The translations under genes were made by a program, and so were the position numbers. A DNA stretch of 64,000 nucleotides, taken from positions 930,001 to 994,000 of the forward strand of contig JAXGZQ010000001.1 in NCBI GenBank assembly GCA_040776905.1, in the 5' to 3' direction. The notes beneath the pieces are model-generated. The model searched no databases, had not been told where the DNA came from, and was given only the letters and a program-made list of their open reading frames with translations. Numbering within the stretch: the first letter of the stretch is position 1; each line of letters starts with the position of its first letter. This DNA comes from SLHU01 sp009929975. GTDB lineage: Bacteria > Bacillota > Clostridia > Saccharofermentanales > UBA5734. Shown piece after piece: positions 16,163 through 23,173 of the stretch.

Positions 16163-17820
16163 TGGCTGATCACATCCTCACGCGTAATGGCAGAATCAAG
16201 CAGACCCCGGCTGATCCGGCTGGCCGCTGTCGTATAGAAGGTGTTGCCGCTGAAAAAAGACCGGGTCGGTTCCACACAGGTCACCTCACCGTTGAAGATC
16301 ATCGCACAGGTATGCGCATGTGCGGCCGCGAACTCCAGATCATGCGTCACGATGACCACCGCGACGCCCTGGGCTGATTGAGCGGTCAGAATTTCAGCCA
16401 GATCATTGCGCGTTCTGATATCAAGGCCTTTGGTCGGTTCATCAAGCAGAAAGATGTCCGGCTGTGTCAGGAGCAGCATGCCGAGCGCGGCTTTCTGCTG
16501 TTCACCGCCGCTCAGGTCAAGCGGATGGTGATCAAGAAGGGACTCAAGCCCCAGAGTGGCTGCCAGATCGAGCACCTCTTGCTGCGACCGGCCGGATGGT
16601 TCAGCGAAAAGCGCCAGATCCTGGCGCAGCGTATCAGAAACGAAAAGGGCGCGCGGATCCTGCGGCAGCAGCGCGATCTTCAGTTGGCGATCACGGGTTT
16701 GCCTCACCCGTCCGCGCTGAGGACGGAGCAATCCGGCCAGCGCGTGCAGGGCGGTGGATTTACCGCTGCCATTCCCGCCGACAATCGCCAGGACCCGGCC
16801 CGCCTTGATATCGAGTGAGAATCCCCGCAGAGCAAACGCGTCATCTGGCTGATAACGATACCAGAGATCACGGGCGCGAAGCAGGATCGCCGGCTCGGAA
16901 TCGGCTGATCGCGGTGCCACTGCCTGTTCCGCGGTGTCTTGCATGGATATGTGATCTGTCTGATTCCGGTCAGTCATCCGCTGGTTCAGATAGTCTTGCA
17001 GCCAGACACGACCCTCACCAACGGTCAGGGGGACCGGTCCGACATGAGTCGGAGCCAGTGTCTGGACAATCTGAACCGCAGTCGGCAGAGCCTCGACTCC
17101 GACCGGGCTCAGCGCGGTCATCGCCTGTTCAACAAAAGCCTGCGGCGGGCCGGCAAAACTGATCCGGCCGGAATCCATGCAGACAATCTGATCGGCCATG
17201 GAAAAAATGTCTTCAAGCACATGCTCGGTGATGACAATCGTCGTCCCCAGTTCATGATGAATACGCCGGAGAACGTCGAGGAACTCGCGGGTCGCGATCG
17301 GATCGAGCTGGGCGACGGGCTCGTCGAGGATGATCATCCTCGGCTGCATCGCTGTGACTGCCGCCAGGTTGAGGATCTGCTTCTGGCCGCCTGACAGTGC
17401 CAGAACCGATCGTTCAAACCAGCTGTTGATACCAAAGAAATGAGCGATCTCAGCCACACGTCGGCGAATCATATTCACCGGAAGACCCATATTCTCAAGA
17501 CCGAATGCCAGTTCATGCCAGACGGTGTCCGTTACGATCTGATGGTCAGGGTCCTGCATGACAAACCCGATGTCGCCGGCCCGCGACTGCGGCGGTCCCT
17601 CCAGCAGCTCATGATCCCGGAAGAAAATACGGCCTGAGGTCTGCCCGTAAGGGGCGATTTCGCGTTTCATACTACGCACCAGTGTGGTTTTGCCACAGCC
17701 GGACGGTCCGCAGACCACCGTCAGTTCTGCGGGCCGGATCAGCAGATTGATATCATGAAGAGCCGGTGTTTCCTGCCCTGGATAGGTAAAGGTAAACTGT
17801 TCAAGCGTCATCATTTCCAT
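16147..17820 (-). CDS. ECF transporter ATPase, fused A1-A2
   Basis: A 557-residue fusion of two ABC ATPase domains joined by a linker (about 260-312). Domain 1: Walker A GPSGCGKTT at 38-46, signature LSGGQ at 142-146, Walker B MIILDEP. Domain 2: Walker A GGNGSGKST at 348-356, signature LSGGEQQ near 438, Walker B IFLLDEP. The Q-loop of domain 1 is VMQDPDHQIV, typical of EcfA. It powers import through the T and S components encoded on either side. GGGAGG lies 8 nt before the ATG. The start overlaps the T-component gene by 10 bp. A fused A-A' in one chain suggests a dedicated rather than shared module. Confidence 0.94.
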   Translation of the reverse strand: MEMMTLEQFTFTYPGQETPALHDINLLIRPAELTVVCGPSGCGKTTLVRSMKREIAPYGQTSGRIFFRDHELLEGPPQSRAGDIGFVMQDPDHQIVTDTVWHELAFGLENMGLPVNMIRRRVAEIAHFFGINSWFERSVLALSGGQKQILNLAAVTAMQPRMIILDEPVAQLDPIATREFLDVLRRIHHELGTTIVITEHVLEDIFSMADQIVCMDSGRISFAGPPQAFVEQAMTALSPVGVEALPTAVQIVQTLAPTHVGPVPLTVGEGRVWLQDYLNQRMTDRNQTDHISMQDTAEQAVAPRSADSEPAILLRARDLWYRYQPDDAFALRGFSLDIKAGRVLAIVGGNGSGKSTALHALAGLLRPQRGRVRQTRDRQLKIALLPQDPRALFVSDTLRQDLALFAEPSGRSQQEVLDLAATLGLESLLDHHPLDLSGGEQQKAALGMLLLTQPDIFLLDEPTKGLDIRTRNDLAEILTAQSAQGVAVVIVTHDLEFAAAHAHTCAMIFNGEVTCVEPTRSFFSGNTFYTTAASRISRGLLDSAITREDVISQCQIV

Positions 17821-18680
17821 CGGATGGCCTCCCAGGCCTCAAGTATCAGCGGCAGGCCAAGCAGCACGGCATGGACCGGATACAGCGCGAGTTGCGGCCA
17901 GGCGGTCAGATCACCGTCCAGCCGCGGATAATACTGGAAAACATGCAGCCAGACACCCCGGACATCGGCCAGCAGCAGCAGCAGCAGACAGACGGCCATT
18001 ACGGTATCACGCGTATGCCAGCTGAAAATCTGGTACGACGTACGCCGGCCCGTACCGTAGCCACGTGCCCGCATGGTGTCAGCGGTCTCAATGCTGTCCT
18101 CCATTGTCCAGCTCATCAGAATTGAAATCGCGGCAGCCTGCCGCTTCAGGCGCTGCCGCACACCTGAAACCTGTGGCAGAGCGGCTTTTCGCGCATAACT
18201 GATCTGAAGCGCTTTGCTGCGGGTCACCGGCAGCAGGCGGAAAATCATTGAAAGCATCAGGGCCAGTGTCGGAAACACACGGCCGAACAGATACATGAAT
18301 TTTTCCTGGTTGATCAACTTCTGCCAGCAGGCGAACCACAACAGAACCGCCAGCAGCATCGCCCCGGCTGCCAGGCCGTAAAAAATCGCTTCACGGGTCA
18401 CCGAAAAGCGACCCAGATAAAACAGGATCGTCGCGCCGCCGCTGCTGAACAGCGGATTAACCAGGGCGATCATCAGAGCCGGAATCGCCGCGAACAAGAG
18501 GATCTTGCGGAAACGCTGCCACCCGATCAGATACCTGCCGTAGATAACCGCTGTCACCACACTGATGGCCAGATAGACCGGCTGCAGTGTTGACATGGTC
18601 AGGCCAAGCACGCTGACAGCATACAGCAGGATGACCGCCGGGTGATACAGATGAAAAACATGTCGTATCCGCTGGGTCAT
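17811..18680 (-). CDS. ECF transporter T component (EcfT/CbiQ family)
   Basis: A 289-residue membrane protein with five or six hydrophobic segments. The coupling helix motif is SIETADTMRARGYGTGRRT at about 200-218; the Ala-Arg-Gly triplet contacts the ATPase in this family. It links the fused ATPase to the S component. Its start overlaps the DUF4430 lipoprotein stop by 4 bp (ATGA) and its end overlaps the ATPase gene. Confidence 0.93.
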   Translation of the reverse strand: MTQRIRHVFHLYHPAVILLYAVSVLGLTMSTLQPVYLAISVVTAVIYGRYLIGWQRFRKILLFAAIPALMIALVNPLFSSGGATILFYLGRFSVTREAIFYGLAAGAMLLAVLLWFACWQKLINQEKFMYLFGRVFPTLALMLSMIFRLLPVTRSKALQISYARKAALPQVSGVRQRLKRQAAAISILMSWTMEDSIETADTMRARGYGTGRRTSYQIFSWHTRDTVMAVCLLLLLLADVRGVWLHVFQYYPRLDGDLTAWPQLALYPVHAVLLGLPLILEAWEAIRWK

Positions 18681-19153
18681 GATAAATCAGATCCCGAATC
18701 CATGGTGTAATGCCATTCGATGTGGTCACCCGCCTCTACTTTGACGGTTCCCGATCCCACCATGATAATCTCCCCATTCACGCTGAACATCCAACCGCTG
18801 CGTCCGTCCACCGCGGCAAGACCGCCGATCGAGACGATGAATTTCATGCTGCCGCTGCCCTGGCTGCTGACCGCGAGTTTCTGCTCACGGGCGGCTCGTT
18901 CCAGCAGCTGTGCGACCGTCTCATCCTCAACCCAGTCAAGTTCAACCGGTGCAAGCATAACACCGTCTTCGGGCAGGCCGGCCAGGCCCGCGTCAGTGGC
19001 GATCCGGCAATAGACGGCCAGACTGACGGTGTCACCGGATGTGCCTGGCGGCGAACCAGTGTCGGCCGCGCAGCCGCTCAGCAGGCTGATCAGAAGAAGC
19101 CCGACGACCAGTCCGGTCCACCACCGTGGTTTTGGCTGAATACCGGGTTTCAT
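18677..19153 (-). CDS. DUF4430 (transcobalamin-like) lipoprotein
   Basis: A 158-residue lipoprotein. Residues 11-27 are hydrophobic and end in a lipobox LLSGC with Cys28 as the predicted lipidation site. The mature part (about 40-155) fits the DUF4430/transcobalamin-like C-terminal domain: DETVAQLLERAA, then GRSGWMFSVNGE and VKVEAGDHIEWHYT. The same domain forms the beta half of human B12 carriers. In a cobalamin-riboswitch operon with an ECF importer, the likely job is to bind B12 at the cell surface and pass it to the S component. It overlaps both neighbours by 4 bp. B12 binding itself is inferred. Confidence 0.85.
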   Translation of the reverse strand: MKPGIQPKPRWWTGLVVGLLLISLLSGCAADTGSPPGTSGDTVSLAVYCRIATDAGLAGLPEDGVMLAPVELDWVEDETVAQLLERAAREQKLAVSSQGSGSMKFIVSIGGLAAVDGRSGWMFSVNGEIIMVGSGTVKVEAGDHIEWHYTMDSGSDLS

Positions 19154-20583
19154 CGCTTCGTCCCGTTGGAACGGCGCCGGGTTTTTGCCCTCAAGCTGAA
19201 TTGGATGAGCAGTCCGATCGCCAGTAGTCCCGCCAGGGTGATCAGAACAATCAGCACATTACGGTTCCAGAGAGGAGTGGCTGCGGGCGCGCTTCCCCGC
19301 ACAGCGAAAAGGATTCCGGCATCGTTGGAATAGTAAAGTTGTCCGGATTCCGAAGCGCTGAGTGGCATCGTCGCTCCGTTCTGCTCAGCCTCTTGCGGGG
19401 TAAACAGGGTCCGGACATCGGCCGTCGTCTGACCGGACTTGTCCATCAGCATCAGGAGCGGACTCGGTTTCGCGTTGATCGTAAAATATACCTGGGCGGT
19501 ATCATTCGAAGCCGCTATGACAGGAGCGGACTGGATACCGGCGGACTCCAGCGGTTCGCCGGACCAGCTGTCAAAGCCCGGAATCCGGACCTGATACGCG
19601 ACCGACCAGCTGTCGAGATCCACCACGGTCATCCCGCTGCCGCCGGTGAAACCACCGGTTCCCACATAGAGACGCTGCTGCCAGACGGCTGGCGCCGCCG
19701 TGACTTGATCGCCCAGATCGAGCTGACGCAGTGTTTCCTCCGCCAGAAGGCCGTTGTCATCCAGATTGACCGCGGCGATCCCGCGATCTGTGCCGAAATA
19801 CAGAATCCCGTCATTCAGGGAGAGTGTTGATTTGATCGGCAGACCACTATCAAACTGGTCAATCAGCTGACCGTCATTCCGGTTATAGACGTCGATCCGG
19901 CCGACGGTCGATCCGGCGTAGACGGCTTGATCGGAAACCGCGACACCATTCCAGTAATAGGCCTGTGTCTCGTCGCCAGCCATAAACAGCCAGTCAGTGT
20001 CGGTTTCTGCCGCTTGATTCGTTGAAATCGCCGCGATTACACCGGGCAGAACACTGTAGGCGGTATAATCGTAGGCGCTGAGCGGCAGGTACAGGATGTC
20101 GTCATACACAGTCAGGGGAGAAAAACTCTCCAGACCCGCCAGTTCAGGACTCGTCCAGACCAGTGCCAGATCCTCCATGCTGAACGCCTGAACCTGACCG
20201 GATGAGCCATCATAGCCATAAGTCAGAACCAGGTCGCCGGCCGCCGCGATGAACGGGGTGTAGGCGGAAACCGGCCGCGGCAGTGTGACACGTTTGAGAA
20301 TCTGTCCCTGCGGACTGATTTTCATCAGGTCCGGGCCCGCGGCAGCAAACAGGGCGTCATCCGTCACAATCAGGTTGCTCAGCACGTCTGTGCTTTCCTG
20401 TGGCCGGGCTTGTAGATTAAAGACCAGCTCGGTCGTATCACCTTCAGCCGGCAGGCTGGCTTCTGTCAGCGGCTGATGTCCGGCGGTCCGGGCATATTGC
20501 GGCCAGGCCGCGGCCAGAGCTGACATGCCGAGCACAAACGGTATGAGCAGCCCGGCTAATACGGTCATCCATCGAGATTTCAT
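19150..20583 (-). CDS. Secreted, membrane-anchored PQQ-like beta-propeller
   Basis: A 477-residue protein from the ATG at 20583, which has GGAGG 8 nt upstream; the frame runs back to 20853 but that would cross the riboswitch. Residues 1-25 are a signal peptide ending ALAAA. The body is made of about 40-50-residue beta blades with PQQ-like features (VYAGSTVGRIDVYNRNDGQLID; ILYFGTDRGIAAVN; LYVGTGGFTGGSG). A single C-terminal membrane helix (about 440-462) and a basic tail RAKTRRRSNGTKR anchor it outside the cell. It is the first gene behind the cobalamin riboswitch. No enzyme motif is seen. I infer a B12 or B12-carrier binding role, possibly comparable to the BtuG propeller of Bacteroidetes. 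Confidence 0.8.
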   Translation of the reverse strand: MKSRWMTVLAGLLIPFVLGMSALAAAWPQYARTAGHQPLTEASLPAEGDTTELVFNLQARPQESTDVLSNLIVTDDALFAAAGPDLMKISPQGQILKRVTLPRPVSAYTPFIAAAGDLVLTYGYDGSSGQVQAFSMEDLALVWTSPELAGLESFSPLTVYDDILYLPLSAYDYTAYSVLPGVIAAISTNQAAETDTDWLFMAGDETQAYYWNGVAVSDQAVYAGSTVGRIDVYNRNDGQLIDQFDSGLPIKSTLSLNDGILYFGTDRGIAAVNLDDNGLLAEETLRQLDLGDQVTAAPAVWQQRLYVGTGGFTGGSGMTVVDLDSWSVAYQVRIPGFDSWSGEPLESAGIQSAPVIAASNDTAQVYFTINAKPSPLLMLMDKSGQTTADVRTLFTPQEAEQNGATMPLSASESGQLYYSNDAGILFAVRGSAPAATPLWNRNVLIVLITLAGLLAIGLLIQFSLRAKTRRRSNGTKR

Positions 20584-20605
20584 GTTGCGTCCTCCATCCA
20601 TGGCA

Positions 20606-20638
20606 ATAAAAAAGCTTCTTGCCAGCATGAAAAGAAGC
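20606..20638 (-). terminator. Intrinsic terminator of the cobalamin riboswitch
   Basis: Minus strand GCTTCTT pairs with AAGAAGC across an 11-nt loop, followed by TTTTTT. It lies between the aptamer and the propeller gene's ribosome site (about 20590-20594), so B12 binding is expected to stop transcription before the operon. Confidence 0.82.
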
Positions 20639-20654
20639 GTAAAGCCTCTCTCCG

Positions 20655-20790
20655 TCGCTCGCGAAGATACGGGCCTGTGTCGGAATGGTAATCTGGCTCT
20701 GCCCGGTGGACCGGGCATTACAGTGGCGGGACCGCACAGGTTTTTCACCTGTTTCCCCATATCAAGGCCTTCGCCTTGCCGACAATAGGT
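20655..20790 (-). ncRNA. Cobalamin riboswitch
   Basis: The minus strand has the conserved core GGGGAAACAGGTGAAAAACC, then GCGGTCCCGCCACTGTAA, a GC-rich hairpin (TGCCCGG/CCGGGCA), and the B12 box-like AGAGCCAGATTACC. These match the cobalamin aptamer order. The GCCACTGT core is at 20720-20727. With the terminator at 20606-20638 it controls the five-gene ECF operon (20583 down to 15455). The region 20584-20896, the longest without a gene, is accounted for by this element, its terminator and its promoter. Confidence 0.95.
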
Positions 20791-20799
20791 TGTAGATCC

Positions 20800-20808
20800 A
20801 TCATAGCA
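20800..20808 (-). promoter_or_regulatory. Extended -10 promoter of the cobalamin operon
   Basis: Minus strand TGC-TATGAT, about 10 bp before the first aptamer bases. No good -35 box is visible. The same TGC extended form precedes other genes in this window (1343 and 32579). Confidence 0.45.
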
Positions 20809-20896
20809 CGGATCATCACGTTCGCCTACCACCTGATTTGCATTTTGACTCAATCAGAGGCAAAATCTGATCGAAACCGATAACGAAGCGAGGTGC

Positions 20897-21658
20897 ATGA
20901 TGAGCCTGACTGCTCACAAGGAAACTGATTTGTATCAGCCGGTTCGTGATGCCTGGTCAGAAGCAGGCTATGAAGTCCGCGCGGAAGTTGATGACTGTGA
21001 TATTGTCGCCTGCCGCGATGATATCTGGGTCATCATTGAGCTCAAGCTCAGGCTGAACCTGGATGTTATCCTGCAGGCGGTCGAGCGACAGCGTCGGGCT
21101 GATGAAGTCTGGATCGCGGTGCCGCGCAGCCGGCAGCCGCTCGACCGTTCCCGCTGGCGTCGGCTGATCCACCTGCTGCGTCGCCTGGAACTCGGACTGA
21201 TGATGGTCGATCTGCGCCGCCAGCCGGCCGAAGTCCAGATTGTCCTTGAAGCGGAACCATTCGACCGTGAACGCAGCCGCCAGAACTATCGGCGCCGCCA
21301 GACCAGGATGCGCAGCGAATTTGCTGCCCGGCACGGCGATCATAATACCGGCGGCAGTACTGGCCGGCAGCTGATGACACAATATCGGGAACAGGCTCTT
21401 CTGATCGCGGCTCTGCTGCGCGCGGCCGGTCCCTCCTCCCCCGCAAGCCTGCGGCAAAGCGGCAGCTGCGAACAGACACAACGGATTTTATACAATAACC
21501 ACTACCGCTGGTTCGAGCGTTCATCCCGTGGCGTGTACGTGCTGACATCGGAAGGAGCCGCCGCGCTGGATCAGCACGCCAGCCTGGTGACAACGCTGCT
21601 TGAACAAGTCCTGAACCGGGACAACAAAAAAACAGGTCCGGCCGGGCCTGTTGTCTGA
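20897..21658 (+). CDS. DUF2161-like PD-(D/E)XK fold protein
   Basis: A 253-residue protein of unknown function. The N-terminal ~95 residues fit the DUF2161 PD-(D/E)XK nuclease-like fold: ETDLYQPVRDAWSEAGY, then DDCDIVACRDDIWVIIELKLRLN, where Asp and the E-x-K pair correspond to the catalytic triad. The middle is Arg-rich. The C-terminal ~100 residues (ALLIAALLRAAG...YRWFERSSRGVYVLTSEG) look like a winged helix. It could act on DNA or be a regulator with a dead nuclease fold. ATG 20897 and 20900 are both possible; GAGG lies 3-6 nt upstream. It is divergent from the B12 operon and transcribed alone. Confidence 0.7.
   Translation: MMSLTAHKETDLYQPVRDAWSEAGYEVRAEVDDCDIVACRDDIWVIIELKLRLNLDVILQAVERQRRADEVWIAVPRSRQPLDRSRWRRLIHLLRRLELGLMMVDLRRQPAEVQIVLEAEPFDRERSRQNYRRRQTRMRSEFAARHGDHNTGGSTGRQLMTQYREQALLIAALLRAAGPSSPASLRQSGSCEQTQRILYNNHYRWFERSSRGVYVLTSEGAAALDQHASLVTTLLEQVLNRDNKKTGPAGPVV
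21624..21652 (-). terminator. Intrinsic terminator inside the 3' end of the DUF2161 gene
   Basis: Minus strand AACAGG and CCTGTT pair around a GC-rich loop (with inner CC/GG pairing) and are followed by seven T residues. It would stop minus-strand transcripts from the zinc-ribbon gene ending at 21857. Confidence 0.7.
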
Positions 21659-21674
21659 TGCTGATCCGCAGAAG

Positions 21675-21712
21675 AAAAGCAGTTCCGGGGCACCACTCCC
21701 AAAACTGCTTTT
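21675..21712. terminator. Bidirectional terminator between convergent genes
   Basis: AAAAGCAGTT and its reverse complement AACTGCTTTT flank an 18-nt loop. The A-run on one side and T-run on the other let it work in both directions. It lies just after the DUF2161 stop codon. Confidence 0.75.
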
Positions 21713-21729
21713 ACTTGGAGGAGAAAAGT

Positions 21730-21747
21730 ATGAAAGAAGGAGGTTAG
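21730..21747 (+). other. Five-codon open frame with strong ribosome site
   Basis: GGAGGAGAAAAGT precedes ATG AAA GAA GGA GGT TAG. The frame itself contains a second AAGGAGG, followed by no good start codon. The surrounding 21713-21856 stretch is AT-rich compared with neighbours. It may be a leader peptide, a remnant of a small gene or chance. Confidence 0.3.
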
Positions 21748-21856
21748 CAATTCCTGTCTTGCTATGGTCTAAATTTACCATACGAATTTGTCTTTTTTTG
21801 AACGCAAATGTGAACGTGATAAAAACAAATGCTACAGGAATATTTCAGTCAAGCCC

Positions 21857-22588
21857 CTAAGGCCTCGTCTGAATAAATTGATCGCTGGACAACGTTGCCA
21901 TCGCCTCCGGTTCAGACATCAGATAACTGCCGTTTTCCGTAACGACTTTCACCGTAACCGGTCGATAGACCCGGTCGAAATCGTTCAAGTCGAGTCCTCT
22001 TATTTCGGCCCGTTTTTCCGCGTATTGGCGGAACAACAGGATCAGATCATCTTCGGAGATATCGCCCGGCGCGACAATCAAAAGATACGTATTGGTCAGA
22101 CGGCGGATTTCTGTCGCCTGCTCAACATCGACGGCAAATGGCGCGATCTGCGGCATCGCCTCTTTCAGACTGGCCCGCATGCTGTTGCGCGTCATGATCA
22201 GGGGTGTCGAAATGCCGGCGATCAGAATGACCGCCGCCAGAACAAACAGGATGACTTTTTTGCGCACTTTCGGTGACAACTTGATATCAGGCAGCTTAAT
22301 CGGCTCCTTATGGATATAGACCGGCTTCGCCGTCGCCTTTTTCTTCTTTGGCGCGGCCGGTTGTGTGGCGACCGCGGCATTGCCGGAATTTTTCGGGTTC
22401 AGACTGGGCCCTTCATATTTGGGCTGCGGTTCATTGGGAAACTCATAACCAGCCGGGTCTCCGGCAATTTCAAACGCCCTCTTGTTTTTAAAGACAGCGT
22501 CACAAAAAAGGCAATGCCCTTTTTCAGCATTCGGGTCTAGAGCGAGAAGTGACCCGCAGTTGGGGCATCTGCCATCTTTCAGCGCCAT
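21857..22588 (-). CDS. Zinc-ribbon, single-pass membrane protein of unknown function
   Basis: About 243 residues from ATG 22588 (AAGGATGG upstream); the frame opens earlier at 22705 but without a ribosome site. The N-terminus has CPNC and CLFC knuckles within the first 30 residues, a zinc ribbon. A basic Pro/Lys/Ala-rich linker follows, then one membrane helix (VILFVLAAVILIAGISTPLIM). The outer ~110 residues are soluble (EATEIRRLTNTYLLIVAPGDISEDDLI). I do not recognise this outer domain. The layout suggests a cytoplasmic metal knuckle tied to an external domain. Confidence 0.7.
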   Translation of the reverse strand: MALKDGRCPNCGSLLALDPNAEKGHCLFCDAVFKNKRAFEIAGDPAGYEFPNEPQPKYEGPSLNPKNSGNAAVATQPAAPKKKKATAKPVYIHKEPIKLPDIKLSPKVRKKVILFVLAAVILIAGISTPLIMTRNSMRASLKEAMPQIAPFAVDVEQATEIRRLTNTYLLIVAPGDISEDDLILLFRQYAEKRAEIRGLDLNDFDRVYRPVTVKVVTENGSYLMSEPEAMATLSSDQFIQTRP

Positions 22589-22723
22589 GATTACCATCCT
22601 TTTCACCGGGGTATCCGGATCGATCATTGAATTGATATCACCAGTAAAGAGTGACTGGCGTAACACACATAACATTATGATATTATAAAGGCAAATGACA
22701 GGCAAGGCAAGGAGGTTGAACCG

Positions 22724-23173
22724 GTGAAGCGTATCGTGATCATTGACGGTCAGGGCGGTGGCATGGGCCGGGCGATTATCGAACGGATCCGCCGTGACGG
22801 ATTAACCGCGGAACTGGTCGCCGCCGGTACCAACGCGATGGCGACATCGGCCATGATGAAGGCCGGGGCAGACGCCGGTGCCTCCGGTGAATCCGCGGTA
22901 ATCTGGAACTGTGCCCGGGCTGACCTGATTGTTGGACCGATCGGGATTATCGCGGCCGGTTCAATGATGGGAGAATTGTCCGGAGCGATGGCCGAGGCCA
23001 TCGGATCCAGTACCGCTCAGAAAATTCTGCTGCCGGTCAGCCGCTGCCACATTGATGTGGTCGGGGTCTCTGACAGCCCCCTGCCGGCCCGACTCGATGA
23101 TATGATGCGGATGATCCGCTCCTATATGACACCTCAGGACCGTGTCCTGAATGAATCTGGAGGTTTGCTATGA
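22724..23173 (+). CDS. DUF3842 family protein
   Basis: A 149-residue protein matching DUF3842: MKRIVIIDGQGGGMGRAIIERIR at the start, NAMATSAMMKAGADAGASGE in the middle and a hydrophobic GPIGIIAAGSMMGELSGAMAEAI. The GQGGGMG turn looks like a nucleotide-binding loop, but the function is unknown. The GTG start has GGAGG 8 nt upstream. It overlaps the galactokinase-like gene by 4 bp and so is co-translated with it. Confidence 0.88.
   Translation: MKRIVIIDGQGGGMGRAIIERIRRDGLTAELVAAGTNAMATSAMMKAGADAGASGESAVIWNCARADLIVGPIGIIAAGSMMGELSGAMAEAIGSSTAQKILLPVSRCHIDVVGVSDSPLPARLDDMMRMIRSYMTPQDRVLNESGGLL

Noticed and set aside
20584..20853. N-terminal extension of the propeller gene
   Set aside because: The extra 90 codons would translate the cobalamin riboswitch and terminator; a strong ribosome site and a signal peptide mark 20583 as the start.
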